Shown: one piece after another, positions 15,574 through 23,382 of the stretch
How the letters are laid out: every line of letters starts with the position of its first letter
Position numbering within the stretch: position 1 is the stretch's first letter
Source: Streptomyces sp. NBC_00223
GTDB taxonomy: Bacteria; Actinomycetota; Actinomycetes; Streptomycetales; Streptomycetaceae
DNA length: 64,000 nt
Direction of reading: 5' to 3'
NCBI RefSeq assembly: GCF_036199905.1
Contig: NZ_CP108109.1
Coordinates: 1,550,001 to 1,614,000 of the forward strand
Notes under the pieces: generated by a model
What the model was told of the DNA's origin: nothing
The model's database searches: none
The model's input: the letters and a program-made list of their open reading frames with translations, nothing else
Made by a program: the position numbers and the translations under genes

Positions 15574-16434
15574 TCAGGCCCGCTCGCCGAGCAGGCCGCG
15601 TACCGCCGCCGCCGTGACCTCGGCCAGTCGCGGCGGCGCGTCGGACCGGGTGCGCAGATGCAGCAGTTCGGGCGGCACCGGGGGCAGGTCGTCACGGCGT
15701 TCCAGGCCCTCGGGCGGCGGGCCGACGTCGGCGAGCAGACCGATGCCGAGGCCGCCGCGGATCGCGTTCATCACCCCGGCGAGATAGGCGGCCTCCACCA
15801 CGACGGCCGCCGGCAGCCCGTGGTCGGAGAGTGTCTCCAGCGCCCGGCGGCGGATCGTGCAGGGGTGGTCGATGGCGACGACCGGGATGGGTGTCCCCTC
15901 GGCGGGCATCCGCCAGGAGGGCGCGGAGAACCAGGACAGCGGCAGCGCTCCGGCCAGTGCGCAGTCGCGTTCCCGGGCGTCGCCGAGGAAGACGGCCACG
16001 TCGATGCTGCCGCGGTCGAGGCCGTCGTTGAGGCGGGCGCTGCGGTCGAGGCGGAAGCGCACCCCGTAGGACGGGTAGCGCTCGCGCAGCACGCCGGTGA
16101 TCGCGGGCAGGATGCGGTCGGCGGCGTGCTCGGTCGAGCCGACCACGATCGTCCCCGCGTCGCGCTCGCCGAGGCCGAGCCGGGTCAGTGCCTCGTCGTG
16201 CGCGGTGAGGATCTTGCGGGCCTCGGCGAGCAGCGTCTCGCCCTTCGGGGTGAAGCGCATGGTCCGGCCGTCGCGCGCCACCAGCGGCCCACCGACCGCC
16301 TTCTCCAGCCGCCGCACATGCTGGCTGACCGCGGACTGGGACAGCCCGATCGCGGCGGCCGCGCGGTGGAAGCCGCCGCAGTCGGCTATCGAGGTGAAGG
16401 TGCGCAGGGCGACGATGTCCAGAACCTCGGCCAT
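15574..16434 (-). CDS. LysR-family transcriptional regulator
   Basis: This 286-residue DNA-binding regulator has the LysR helix-turn-helix at residues 8-65 (FTSIADCGGFHRAAAAIGLSQSAVSQHVRRLEKAVGG) followed by a periplasmic-binding-protein-like effector domain (GTIVVGSTEHAADRILPAI...). It is convergent with the sulfur operon and could control it in the way CysB or Cbl do in other bacteria, but position alone does not prove this. Many LysR regulators are divergent from their targets; this one is not, so a distant target is also possible. Confidence 0.9.
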   Translation of the reverse strand: MAEVLDIVALRTFTSIADCGGFHRAAAAIGLSQSAVSQHVRRLEKAVGGPLVARDGRTMRFTPKGETLLAEARKILTAHDEALTRLGLGERDAGTIVVGSTEHAADRILPAITGVLRERYPSYGVRFRLDRSARLNDGLDRGSIDVAVFLGDARERDCALAGALPLSWFSAPSWRMPAEGTPIPVVAIDHPCTIRRRALETLSDHGLPAAVVVEAAYLAGVMNAIRGGLGIGLLADVGPPPEGLERRDDLPPVPPELLHLRTRSDAPPRLAEVTAAAVRGLLGERA

Positions 16435-16492
16435 GCCGCGAGCGTACCAACCTGCGGTTTCGGGAACCCTACGGCGAGATGTCCTGGTACCC

Positions 16493-16535
16493 GTGCCGTG
16501 GGGAGCCGGCGCGATTCCCCGGCTCCCCGCGGCAC
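16493..16535 (-). terminator. Strong hairpin downstream of pepN
   Basis: The arms 16493-16509 and 16519-16535 pair over 17 bp with one mismatch (GTGCCG...GAGCCGG against CCGGCTCC...CGGCAC) around a nine-base loop. It lies just after the pepN stop at 16552 in the direction of transcription. There is no real T-run, as is common for Streptomyces terminators. Confidence 0.6.
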
Positions 16536-16551
16536 ATATCGGACCCGATGC

Positions 16552-19077
16552 TCAACCGCCGTGCGTGGTGCGGACGTTCAGCGCGCGGGCCAGGTCGTCC
16601 AGCCGGTCGGTGAGGGCCCGGCGCAGGGCGGGGGTGAGGTCGGCGTCAGCCAGGGTGGCACGGCCCAGCTCCAGGTTGGCCGCCTCAACGACCGTGCCGG
16701 GGAAGGCGTACCGCCCGACGGCCTCGGCGATGGCGGGTCCCCTGCGGGCGGCCAGGGCGACCGCGTCGGGGTAGAAGCGGGGGACGAACTCCTCGACCAG
16801 GTCCTGGTGTTCGGGCCGCCAGAAGCCCTGGGCGGTGGCGGTGAACAGGTAGTTGGACAGGGTGTCGTCGTGGAACATCGACTCCCACGCGGCGGCCTTC
16901 GCGGCCTTGTCGGGCAGCGCGGCGCGGCAGCGGGCGGCGCCCTCGCGGCCGGTGGCGCTGGGGTCGCGGGCGAGTTCCGCGTCGATGTCGGAGGCGTCGG
17001 CGGCGCCGAGTACGGCCAGCCGCAGCAGCAGCCGCCAGCGCAGTTCGGGGTCGAGGTCGGCGGCGCCGGGGATCGCGCCCCCGGTGTACCAGCGGCGCAG
17101 TTCGGCGGCGTCCTCGGCGCCGATCGCGGAGTCGACGAGGATCCGGGTGGCGGTGAGCCGGGTCTCGTCGTGGCCGGCGGCGAGCAGCGCGCGGCTGGTG
17201 GCGGCCAGGCCCGCGAGCGCGCTGTCGCGCAGGCCGGGGGCGAGATAGCTGTCGGCGATGTGGGTGCGGGCGAAGGTGAGCACGCCGTCGACCACGGCCG
17301 GGTCGGTCTCGGCGGGCAGATGCCGGGCGAGCAGGTCCAGATGGGCGCCGGGGGCGATCACCGCGTCGCGGACCAGGTCGCGGGCGGCGTTCCAGGCGAC
17401 GGCCCGGCTCAGCGGGTCCGGAAGGTTGCCCAGGGTCTCGCCGAGGGTGTCCCAGGAGTGCGGGTCGAAGCGGATCTTGGTGAAGGACAGGTCGCCGTCG
17501 TTGAGCAGGACGACATCGGGCCGGGGGCCGGGCAGCGCGCGGGGTTCGGCGGCCCCCTCGGCGGGGACGTCCAGGGTGAGGCGTTCGCGCAGGACGAGCC
17601 GCGCGGGGTCGGCGACGGCCCGGTCGTACAGGCCCACCACGATCCGGTGCGGGCGCCGGCCGGTGTGCTCGACCTCCAGCCGCCAGCCCTCGGGCGCGGG
17701 GGGCGCGGCGGGGGTGAGGGTGTCGACGCCGCTGGTGCGCAGCCAGGCGTCGGCCCAGCCGGGGACGTCGCGGTCGGTGGCGCCCGCCAGGGAGTCGATG
17801 AAGTCGGCGAGGGTGGCGTTGCCGAACCTGTGGCGGGCGAAGTGCTCGTTGATCCCGGCGAGGAAGTCCTTGTGGCCGAGCCAGGCGACGAGTTGGCGCA
17901 GCGCGGAGGCGCCCTTGGCGTAGGAGATGCCGTCGAAGTTGTTGAGGGCGGAGGCGGTGTCGGGGACGGCCTCGGGGTCGGGGGCGACCGGGTGGGTGGA
18001 GGGGCGCTGGTCGGCGTCGTAGCCCCAGGACTTGCGGGCGACGGCGAAGTCGTTCCAGCTGCCGGTGAAGGCGGTGACCTCGGAGACCACCTGGTAGCCC
18101 ATGTACTCGGCGAAGGACTCGTTGAGCCAGATGTCGTCCCACCAGCGCAGGGTGACCAGGTCGCCGAACCACATGTGGGCCATCTCGTGGGCGATGACCA
18201 CCGCCCGCCACTGGGCCTCGATGGGGGTGACCGCGGACCGGAAGACGTACTCGTCGCGGAAGGTGACCAGGCCGGGGTTCTCCATCGCGCCCGCGTTGAA
18301 CTCGGGGACGAACGCCTGGTCGTAGGAGTCGAACGGGTAGGGCTCGTCGAAGAGTTCGTGGTAGCGGTCGAAGCAGCGGCGGGTCAGTTCGAGGAGTTCG
18401 GCGGTGTCGCGGTCCAGGTGGGGGGCGAGCGAGCGGCGGCAGTGCAGGCCGAAGGGGAGCCCGGCGTGCTCGGTGCGGACCGAGTGCCAGGGGCCGGCCG
18501 CGACGGCGAGCAGATACGTGGAGATCAGCGGGGTGGGGGCGGTGCGCCAGCGGCCGGGGGCGGTACGGGAGGCCAGGGAGTTGCCGAGGACGGTCCACTC
18601 CTCGGGCGCGGTGACCTCGACCTCGAAGACGGCCTTGAGGTCGGGCTGGTCGAAGGCGGCGGCGACGCGCTGGACGTCGTTCATGAACAGCTGGGTGTAG
18701 ACGTAGGTCTCGCCGTCGGCGGGGTCGGTGAAGCGGTGCATGCCCTCGCCGGTGCGGGAGTAGCGCATGTCGGCCTCGACCCGCAGTTCGTGCGGGCCCT
18801 CGGCGAGGCCGGTCAGCGGAAGGCGGTTGTCGTCGGGGAGGGCGTCGAGGAGGGCGGGGTCCAGCGGGGCGCCGTCGAGCAGGACCGCGCGCAGGGCGGC
18901 GGGCCGGATCTCGGCGAAGGTGTCGCAGGGGCGCAGAGCGGTGAAGCGGATCACGGATGTCGATCCGAAGATCTCCTCTCCCCTGGTGAGGTCGAGGTCG
19001 ATCGTGTAGTGCTGGACGGTCAGATCGCGGGCGCGGGTCTCGGCCTCGGCGCGGGTGAGGGCAGGCATGCGGGTCAT
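16552..19077 (-). CDS. pepN: Aminopeptidase N (M1 family zinc metallopeptidase)
   Basis: This is an 841-residue cytoplasmic M1 aminopeptidase that trims single N-terminal residues from peptides. Key motifs are GAMENPGLV (substrate recognition), HEMAHMWFGD with zinc ligands His297 and His301 and catalytic Glu298, and NESFAEYMG with the third zinc ligand Glu320. The C-terminal half is the helical ERAP1-like domain usual for actinobacterial PepN. Length fits the family (about 850). It is monocistronic by appearance, with a strong hairpin after its stop. Confidence 0.96.
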   Translation of the reverse strand: MTRMPALTRAEAETRARDLTVQHYTIDLDLTRGEEIFGSTSVIRFTALRPCDTFAEIRPAALRAVLLDGAPLDPALLDALPDDNRLPLTGLAEGPHELRVEADMRYSRTGEGMHRFTDPADGETYVYTQLFMNDVQRVAAAFDQPDLKAVFEVEVTAPEEWTVLGNSLASRTAPGRWRTAPTPLISTYLLAVAAGPWHSVRTEHAGLPFGLHCRRSLAPHLDRDTAELLELTRRCFDRYHELFDEPYPFDSYDQAFVPEFNAGAMENPGLVTFRDEYVFRSAVTPIEAQWRAVVIAHEMAHMWFGDLVTLRWWDDIWLNESFAEYMGYQVVSEVTAFTGSWNDFAVARKSWGYDADQRPSTHPVAPDPEAVPDTASALNNFDGISYAKGASALRQLVAWLGHKDFLAGINEHFARHRFGNATLADFIDSLAGATDRDVPGWADAWLRTSGVDTLTPAAPPAPEGWRLEVEHTGRRPHRIVVGLYDRAVADPARLVLRERLTLDVPAEGAAEPRALPGPRPDVVLLNDGDLSFTKIRFDPHSWDTLGETLGNLPDPLSRAVAWNAARDLVRDAVIAPGAHLDLLARHLPAETDPAVVDGVLTFARTHIADSYLAPGLRDSALAGLAATSRALLAAGHDETRLTATRILVDSAIGAEDAAELRRWYTGGAIPGAADLDPELRWRLLLRLAVLGAADASDIDAELARDPSATGREGAARCRAALPDKAAKAAAWESMFHDDTLSNYLFTATAQGFWRPEHQDLVEEFVPRFYPDAVALAARRGPAIAEAVGRYAFPGTVVEAANLELGRATLADADLTPALRRALTDRLDDLARALNVRTTHGG

Positions 19078-19117
19078 GCTGCCAAACGGGCGGGGCCGGT
19101 GGTACGCGATTTGCCGA

Positions 19118-19333
19118 TCAATTGTGCGGGTCGGCCGCCCCGGCGGCCGCGCGCAGGGCCGCTCCGGCGTCGCCGGTCAGCGGTTCGCCGTGGCCGAACA
19201 GGGCGGTGCCGGTGTCGAGCGCGGCGAGCCGGGCGCCGGCGGGCCCGGAGTCGGCCGGGACACGCACGAGGTACGCCTGTCCGACGGGGAAGCGCAGCAT
19301 CGTGATGTCGGCGGTCACTTGTACGGTGTCCAT
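19118..19333 (-). CDS. Internally deleted remnant of an MBL-fold hydrolase (71 aa)
   Basis: This 71-residue ORF reads as two ends of a metallo-beta-lactamase-fold hydrolase joined without the middle. The first part (VTADITMLRFPVGQAYLVRVP) resembles the N-terminal strand pair of such proteins, and the last part (ALFGHGEPLTGDAGAALRAA) resembles their C-terminal end. The metal-binding HxHxDH motif and roughly 130-150 residues between are missing, so it cannot be an active hydrolase. The reading frame is intact, which suggests an in-frame deletion. Whether it is expressed is unknown. An unrelated small protein is the alternative. Confidence 0.55.
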   Translation of the reverse strand: MDTVQVTADITMLRFPVGQAYLVRVPADSGPAGARLAALDTGTALFGHGEPLTGDAGAALRAAAGAADPHN

Positions 19334-19431
19334 AAGGTCACGTTACGGCCGTGGCCGGGCCGGGCGGCGGTGTTGTGCCAGAGGCGAACAGGGCGGTCCG
19401 GCGCGTAGGCTCGGTGCCGGGGAGGTGGGGC

Positions 19432-20346
19432 ATGGCCGAAGCACCGCAGGCCGGCGACGAACCGATCGTGCACGGTTTTCCGCATCTGGAGACGGTACGG
19501 GCCGCGCTGACCGCGCTGTACAAGCGGCTGTCCGCCGACGGGGTGGAGCGGTTCGCCACGAGCGTACGGCCCGAGCTGGTGGACTTCCCCGACGACGAGG
19601 AGCTGTACCTCGGCGCGCAGCGGGTGGCCCGGGTGATGGTCCAGCACTTCCGGCTGCCGGACGCCCGGATGGTGGTGAGCTTCCGGGACATGGTCCACGC
19701 GGGGAACGTCGAACTGGCCGCGGGCCCGGAGTACTTCATCGAGCTGCACACGCGCTTCAAGTCCGACCGCCGCGATGTGGGGGCGGCGCTGGCGCACGAG
19801 GTGATGCATGTGTATCTGCACCGGCTCGGGCTGGAGTTCCCCGGCAGCCGGGACAACGAGATCCTCACCGACACGGCGACGACGTATCTCGGCGCGGGAT
19901 GGCTGCTGCTGGACGCGTACCGGGAGGAGCCGGCGATGCGCGGGGAGCGGATCACCAGGGCGGCGTTCAAGCTGGGGTACTTGACGCCGGAGGAGTTCGG
20001 GTACGTGCTGGCGAAGCGGGCGCTGGCGCTGGGCGACGACATCGAGCCGTGGTTCCGCAGTCCGCAGGCGCGGGACGCGTACCGGGCGGGGCTGGCGGTG
20101 GCGCGGCGGGAGCAGCGGGCTGCGCCGCTGGCGGCGGCGGGGTGGGCGGCTCGGCGCCTCTACGCCAAGCACCGCCGCGCCGGGCTCGCCCCGCCCTCGG
20201 CCGGCTACTCCTTCGACGGTCCCCCGTCCGCCCTCCGCGTGTCCTTCTCCTGCCCGACCTGCTGCCAACGCATCCGCCTGCCCTGCACAGGGCGCCTGCG
20301 TGCCAGGTGCGCCCTGTGCAGAACGGAATTGGAGTGCGAGACCTAG
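19432..20346 (+). CDS. Putative zinc metalloprotease with C-terminal zinc ribbon
   Basis: This 304-residue protein has not been tied to a named family. It contains a zincin motif AHEVMHVYLH (His122, Glu123, His126) followed about 20 residues later by NEILTDTATTYLGAG, a plausible place for the third ligand. The C-terminus has CPTCCQ...CALC, a likely zinc ribbon. No signal peptide or membrane segment is evident, so it is probably cytoplasmic. The ATG at 19432 is used because GGGGAGGTGGGG precedes it; a longer open frame back to 19351 exists. A hairpin directly follows the stop. Confidence 0.75.
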   Translation: MAEAPQAGDEPIVHGFPHLETVRAALTALYKRLSADGVERFATSVRPELVDFPDDEELYLGAQRVARVMVQHFRLPDARMVVSFRDMVHAGNVELAAGPEYFIELHTRFKSDRRDVGAALAHEVMHVYLHRLGLEFPGSRDNEILTDTATTYLGAGWLLLDAYREEPAMRGERITRAAFKLGYLTPEEFGYVLAKRALALGDDIEPWFRSPQARDAYRAGLAVARREQRAAPLAAAGWAARRLYAKHRRAGLAPPSAGYSFDGPPSALRVSFSCPTCCQRIRLPCTGRLRARCALCRTELECET

Positions 20347-20372
20347 AAAGCGCCGCCCTGGGGCGGCGCTTT
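20347..20372. terminator. Bidirectional hairpin terminator between convergent genes
   Basis: AAAGCGCCGCCC (20347-20358) pairs perfectly with GGGCGGCGCTTT (20361-20372). It starts at the base after the TAG stop of the zinc-protease gene and has a T-run on one strand and the matching A-run on the other, so it can work for both convergent genes. Confidence 0.85.
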
Positions 20373-20399
20373 CCGGCGCGGTGACGCTGTCGGCTGTGG

Positions 20400-21620
20400 T
20401 CAGCCGAGCCGCGCGGAGGCCGTCACCCCGATCGGCTGGAGGGGGTCGTAGCCCTGGGCCAGCAGTTGCGCGGTGAGGGTGACCGTTCCGTGCCGCGCGT
20501 CGTTGAACGCGACGGTGAACGTCGTGCTGTACGTCCCGTCCGGGCCGAGGTCGGTCTCGGGGTCCGGGGTGACCACGGCGGTGAGGGTGCCGTCGGGGCC
20601 GGCGGTCAGTGTGACGGGCAGGCCGTTCGCGGTCACGGTGAGGCTGCCGGGGGTGAGCCCCTGCCCGGAGAAGGTCAGCAGGGTGCCGACGGAGCTGAAG
20701 GCGGGGCCGTCGGCGGGGCTGGTGAAGGTGATGGTGCCGTCGGCCGGCGGGCAGGGCTTGCCGTGGCCGCCACCGCTGCCGCTGCCGTAACCGCCGTAGC
20801 CGCTGCCGTATCCGCCACCGTGGCCGCCGCAGTCGCCGGAGGCGCCGACGGTGATCCCGCCGGTGGCCGTGCCCGGCACGGCGAAGTCGTAGACCGTGCC
20901 GTTCACGGTGAGGTTGTCGACATAGGTGTCCAGGCTCGCGGTGGCGTCGCCGAGCCTGCCGACGTTCGCGATCACGCCGATCGCGCCGTCACCCGCGGCG
21001 TCGCACGTGCTGACGTAGTCGCTCAGCGGGTGGTCGCTCTGCGCGGCGAACGGGCCCACCGCGCGGGAGGTGCGCCACAGGGCCGAGCCGCCGGCGTCGA
21101 AGTGCCGCCAGGCGTCGGCCACCGCGCCGGTACGCCCCTGACTGTCGGTGGCCAGCTGCGGCTGGAAGCTGAGGGTGGTGAAGAGGCCCTGGCACTGCGC
21201 GGGCAGCTGGAGGTTCGCGCCGTAGGGGATGGCGGCGGGGGTGGAGGTCGAGCCCTTGACGTACAGGTCGTACGACAGCGGGGACGCGGCGACGGTGGAC
21301 AGCGGCACGGTGCTGGTGAAGTAGTGCGCCGCCTGGGCCTGCTGGGCCTCGGCGGCGGCGGCGACGGCCAGATGGAGGCTGCCGTCGAACCGCACCGGGT
21401 CGGCGAACGGCGAGACCTCCTGGACGCCCGGCGGACGGCCGGCGTTGCCGGGGTCGTCCTGGAGCCGCAGCCAGGGGCCGTTCGGGCCCAGGTCGGCGGG
21501 TCCGACCCGCACGACGACGGGCGCGGCGGCGTCGGCCGGGGCCGACAGCAGGACCGAGGGGATCGCAGCGACGGCCACCGCGGTGAGGGTCGCGCCGAGG
21601 GATGCTCTGAACCGGGACAT
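20400..21620 (-). CDS. Secreted protein of unknown function with Gly/Tyr/Ser linker and Ig-like C-domain
   Basis: This 406-residue exported protein is of unknown function. The ATG at 21618-21620 (GGAG upstream) gives a clear Sec signal peptide (RASLGATLTAVAVAAIPSVLLS, cleavage near PADA). An N-terminal domain of about 200 residues contains four cysteines spread over the chain. A Gly/Tyr/Ser/His linker (GGHGGGYGSGYGGYGSGSGG) follows near residue 270. The last 110 residues are Ser/Thr/Val-rich with alternating strands and look like a bacterial Ig-like beta sandwich (ITFTSPADGPAF, LTVTANGLPVTL). It may act at the cell surface. I do not recognise a named family. Confidence 0.75.
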   Translation of the reverse strand: MSRFRASLGATLTAVAVAAIPSVLLSAPADAAAPVVVRVGPADLGPNGPWLRLQDDPGNAGRPPGVQEVSPFADPVRFDGSLHLAVAAAAEAQQAQAAHYFTSTVPLSTVAASPLSYDLYVKGSTSTPAAIPYGANLQLPAQCQGLFTTLSFQPQLATDSQGRTGAVADAWRHFDAGGSALWRTSRAVGPFAAQSDHPLSDYVSTCDAAGDGAIGVIANVGRLGDATASLDTYVDNLTVNGTVYDFAVPGTATGGITVGASGDCGGHGGGYGSGYGGYGSGSGGGHGKPCPPADGTITFTSPADGPAFSSVGTLLTFSGQGLTPGSLTVTANGLPVTLTAGPDGTLTAVVTPDPETDLGPDGTYSTTFTVAFNDARHGTVTLTAQLLAQGYDPLQPIGVTASARLG

Positions 21621-21820
21621 ACGGCGGGCTCCGTTCGGAGGGGAAGGAGGGCGGTCGGCTGTGCCGCTGAAAGGTCCCACCGCGCCGCGCACGCCACACC
21701 ACCGGCGCCGTCGATGCCACCCGTCCGGCCCAGCGGCGCCGGGTCCAGCCGGGTCCAGCCGGGTCCCGCCCTGTGCTCCCGTGCCCCGGAACACCCCGGC
21801 TCCGGAACACCCCGCAAACG

Positions 21821-21868
21821 AAAACCGCGACGCTCGCCTCCTTGGTCGGGGAGTGGCGAGCGCCGCGG
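21821..21868 (-). terminator. Rho-independent terminator of gltBD
   Basis: On the minus strand a 14-bp stem (CCGCGGCGCTCGCC pairing with GGCGAGCGTCGCGG, one G-U pair) with a 16-base loop is followed by TTTTCGTTT. It lies 50 bp past the gltD stop. Confidence 0.88.
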
Positions 21869-21918
21869 GTGGGGGTGTTACCGCGTTCCGTACGCCGTTG
21901 TACGGGACACCGTGACCG

Positions 21919-23382
21919 TCAGACCATCAGCGGACGGTCCGTCGGACGAATCGGGTCGTGCAGTGCCGACGCCACCCCGGTGAGGTACGTGTCGACCGCC
22001 TTCGCGGCCGAGCGTCCCTCCGCGATGGCCCAGACGATGAGCGACTGACCGCGCCCGGCGTCACCGGCGACGAAGACGCCGTCGACGTTGGTCGCGTAGG
22101 AGCCGTCGCGGGCGATGTTGCCGCGCCCGTCCAGTTCGAGACCGAGCTGTTCGACCAGCCCGTTGCCCTGGTCCGTACCGGTGAAGCCCATCGCCAGGGT
22201 GACCAGATCCGCCGGGAGGACCCGCTCGGTGCCCTCCTGGGGGATGAACCTGCCGCCTTCGAAGACGACCTCGACCAGGTGCAGTTCCCGCACCCGGCCC
22301 TCCTCGTCACCGGTGAACTTCACCGTGTTGACGGCGTAGACCCGCTCGCCGCCCTCCTCGTGCGCGGAGCTCACCTTGAAGACGGCCGGCATCGTCGGCC
22401 AGGGCTGGCCGGCGGGCCGCTCGTCGGAGGGCCGCGGCATGATCTCCAGCTGGGTCACCGACAGCGCGCCCTGCCGGTGCGCGGTGCCGACGCAGTCCGC
22501 GCCGGTGTCACCGCCGCCGATGACGACGACGTGCTTGCCCTCCGCGGTGATCGGCGGCGACACGAAGTCGCCCTCCTGCACCTTGTTGGCCAGCGGCAGG
22601 TACTCCATGGCGAGGTGGATGCCCTTGAGGTCGCGCCCGGGCACGGGCAGATCGCGCGAGACGGTCGCGCCGGCCGCGATGACGATCGCGTCGTACCGCT
22701 TGGCCAGCTTCGCCGCGTCCAGGTCCGTACCGATCTGCACCCCGGTACGGAACTTGGTGCCCTCCGCCCGCATCTGCTCGATACGGCGGTTGATGTGGCG
22801 CTTCTCCATCTTGAACTCGGGGATGCCGTACCGCAGCAGCCCGCCGATCCGGTCGGCGCGCTCGTACACCGCGACCGTGTGACCGGCCCGGGTCAGCTGC
22901 TGCGCGGCGGCCAGGCCCGCGGGGCCCGAGCCGATGACGGCGACGGTCTTGCCGGACAGCCGCTCGGGCGGCTGCGGGGTGACATCACCGGCGTCCCACG
23001 CCTTGTCGATGATGCTGACCTCGACGTTCTTGATGGTGACCGGCGGCTGGTTGATGCCGAGCACACACGCGGACTCGCACGGCGCCGGGCACAGCCGCCC
23101 GGTGAACTCCGGGAAGTTGTTGGTCGCGTGCAGCCGCTCGATCGCGGCGGTCCAGTCCCCGCGGTAGGCGTAGTCGTTCCACTCGGGGATGAGATTGCCC
23201 AGCGGGCAGCCGTTGTGGCAGAAGGGGATGCCGCAGTCCATGCAGCGGCCGGCCTGCTTGCTGATGATCGGCAGCAGCCCGCCGGGAACGTAGACCTCGT
23301 TCCAGTCCTGCTTGCGCTCCTCGACCGGACGGGTCGGCGCGGTCTCACGCGGGGTGGTGAGGAAGCCCTTGGGGTCAGCCAT
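21919..23382 (-). CDS. gltD: Glutamate synthase (NADPH) small subunit
   Basis: This is the 487-residue beta subunit of bacterial glutamate synthase. It carries the cysteine cluster [16 protein letters not shown] (Cys47, 50, 55, 59) for iron-sulfur centres, an FAD loop [15 protein letters not shown] near residue 150, and an NADPH loop [13 protein letters not shown] near residue 290. It passes electrons from NADPH to the large subunit. Its ATG overlaps the gltB stop by eight bases, ensuring equal synthesis. A strong terminator follows. Confidence 0.97.
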   Translation of the reverse strand: MADPKGFLTTPRETAPTRPVEERKQDWNEVYVPGGLLPIISKQAGRCMDCGIPFCHNGCPLGNLIPEWNDYAYRGDWTAAIERLHATNNFPEFTGRLCPAPCESACVLGINQPPVTIKNVEVSIIDKAWDAGDVTPQPPERLSGKTVAVIGSGPAGLAAAQQLTRAGHTVAVYERADRIGGLLRYGIPEFKMEKRHINRRIEQMRAEGTKFRTGVQIGTDLDAAKLAKRYDAIVIAAGATVSRDLPVPGRDLKGIHLAMEYLPLANKVQEGDFVSPPITAEGKHVVVIGGGDTGADCVGTAHRQGALSVTQLEIMPRPSDERPAGQPWPTMPAVFKVSSAHEEGGERVYAVNTVKFTGDEEGRVRELHLVEVVFEGGRFIPQEGTERVLPADLVTLAMGFTGTDQGNGLVEQLGLELDGRGNIARDGSYATNVDGVFVAGDAGRGQSLIVWAIAEGRSAAKAVDTYLTGVASALHDPIRPTDRPLMV

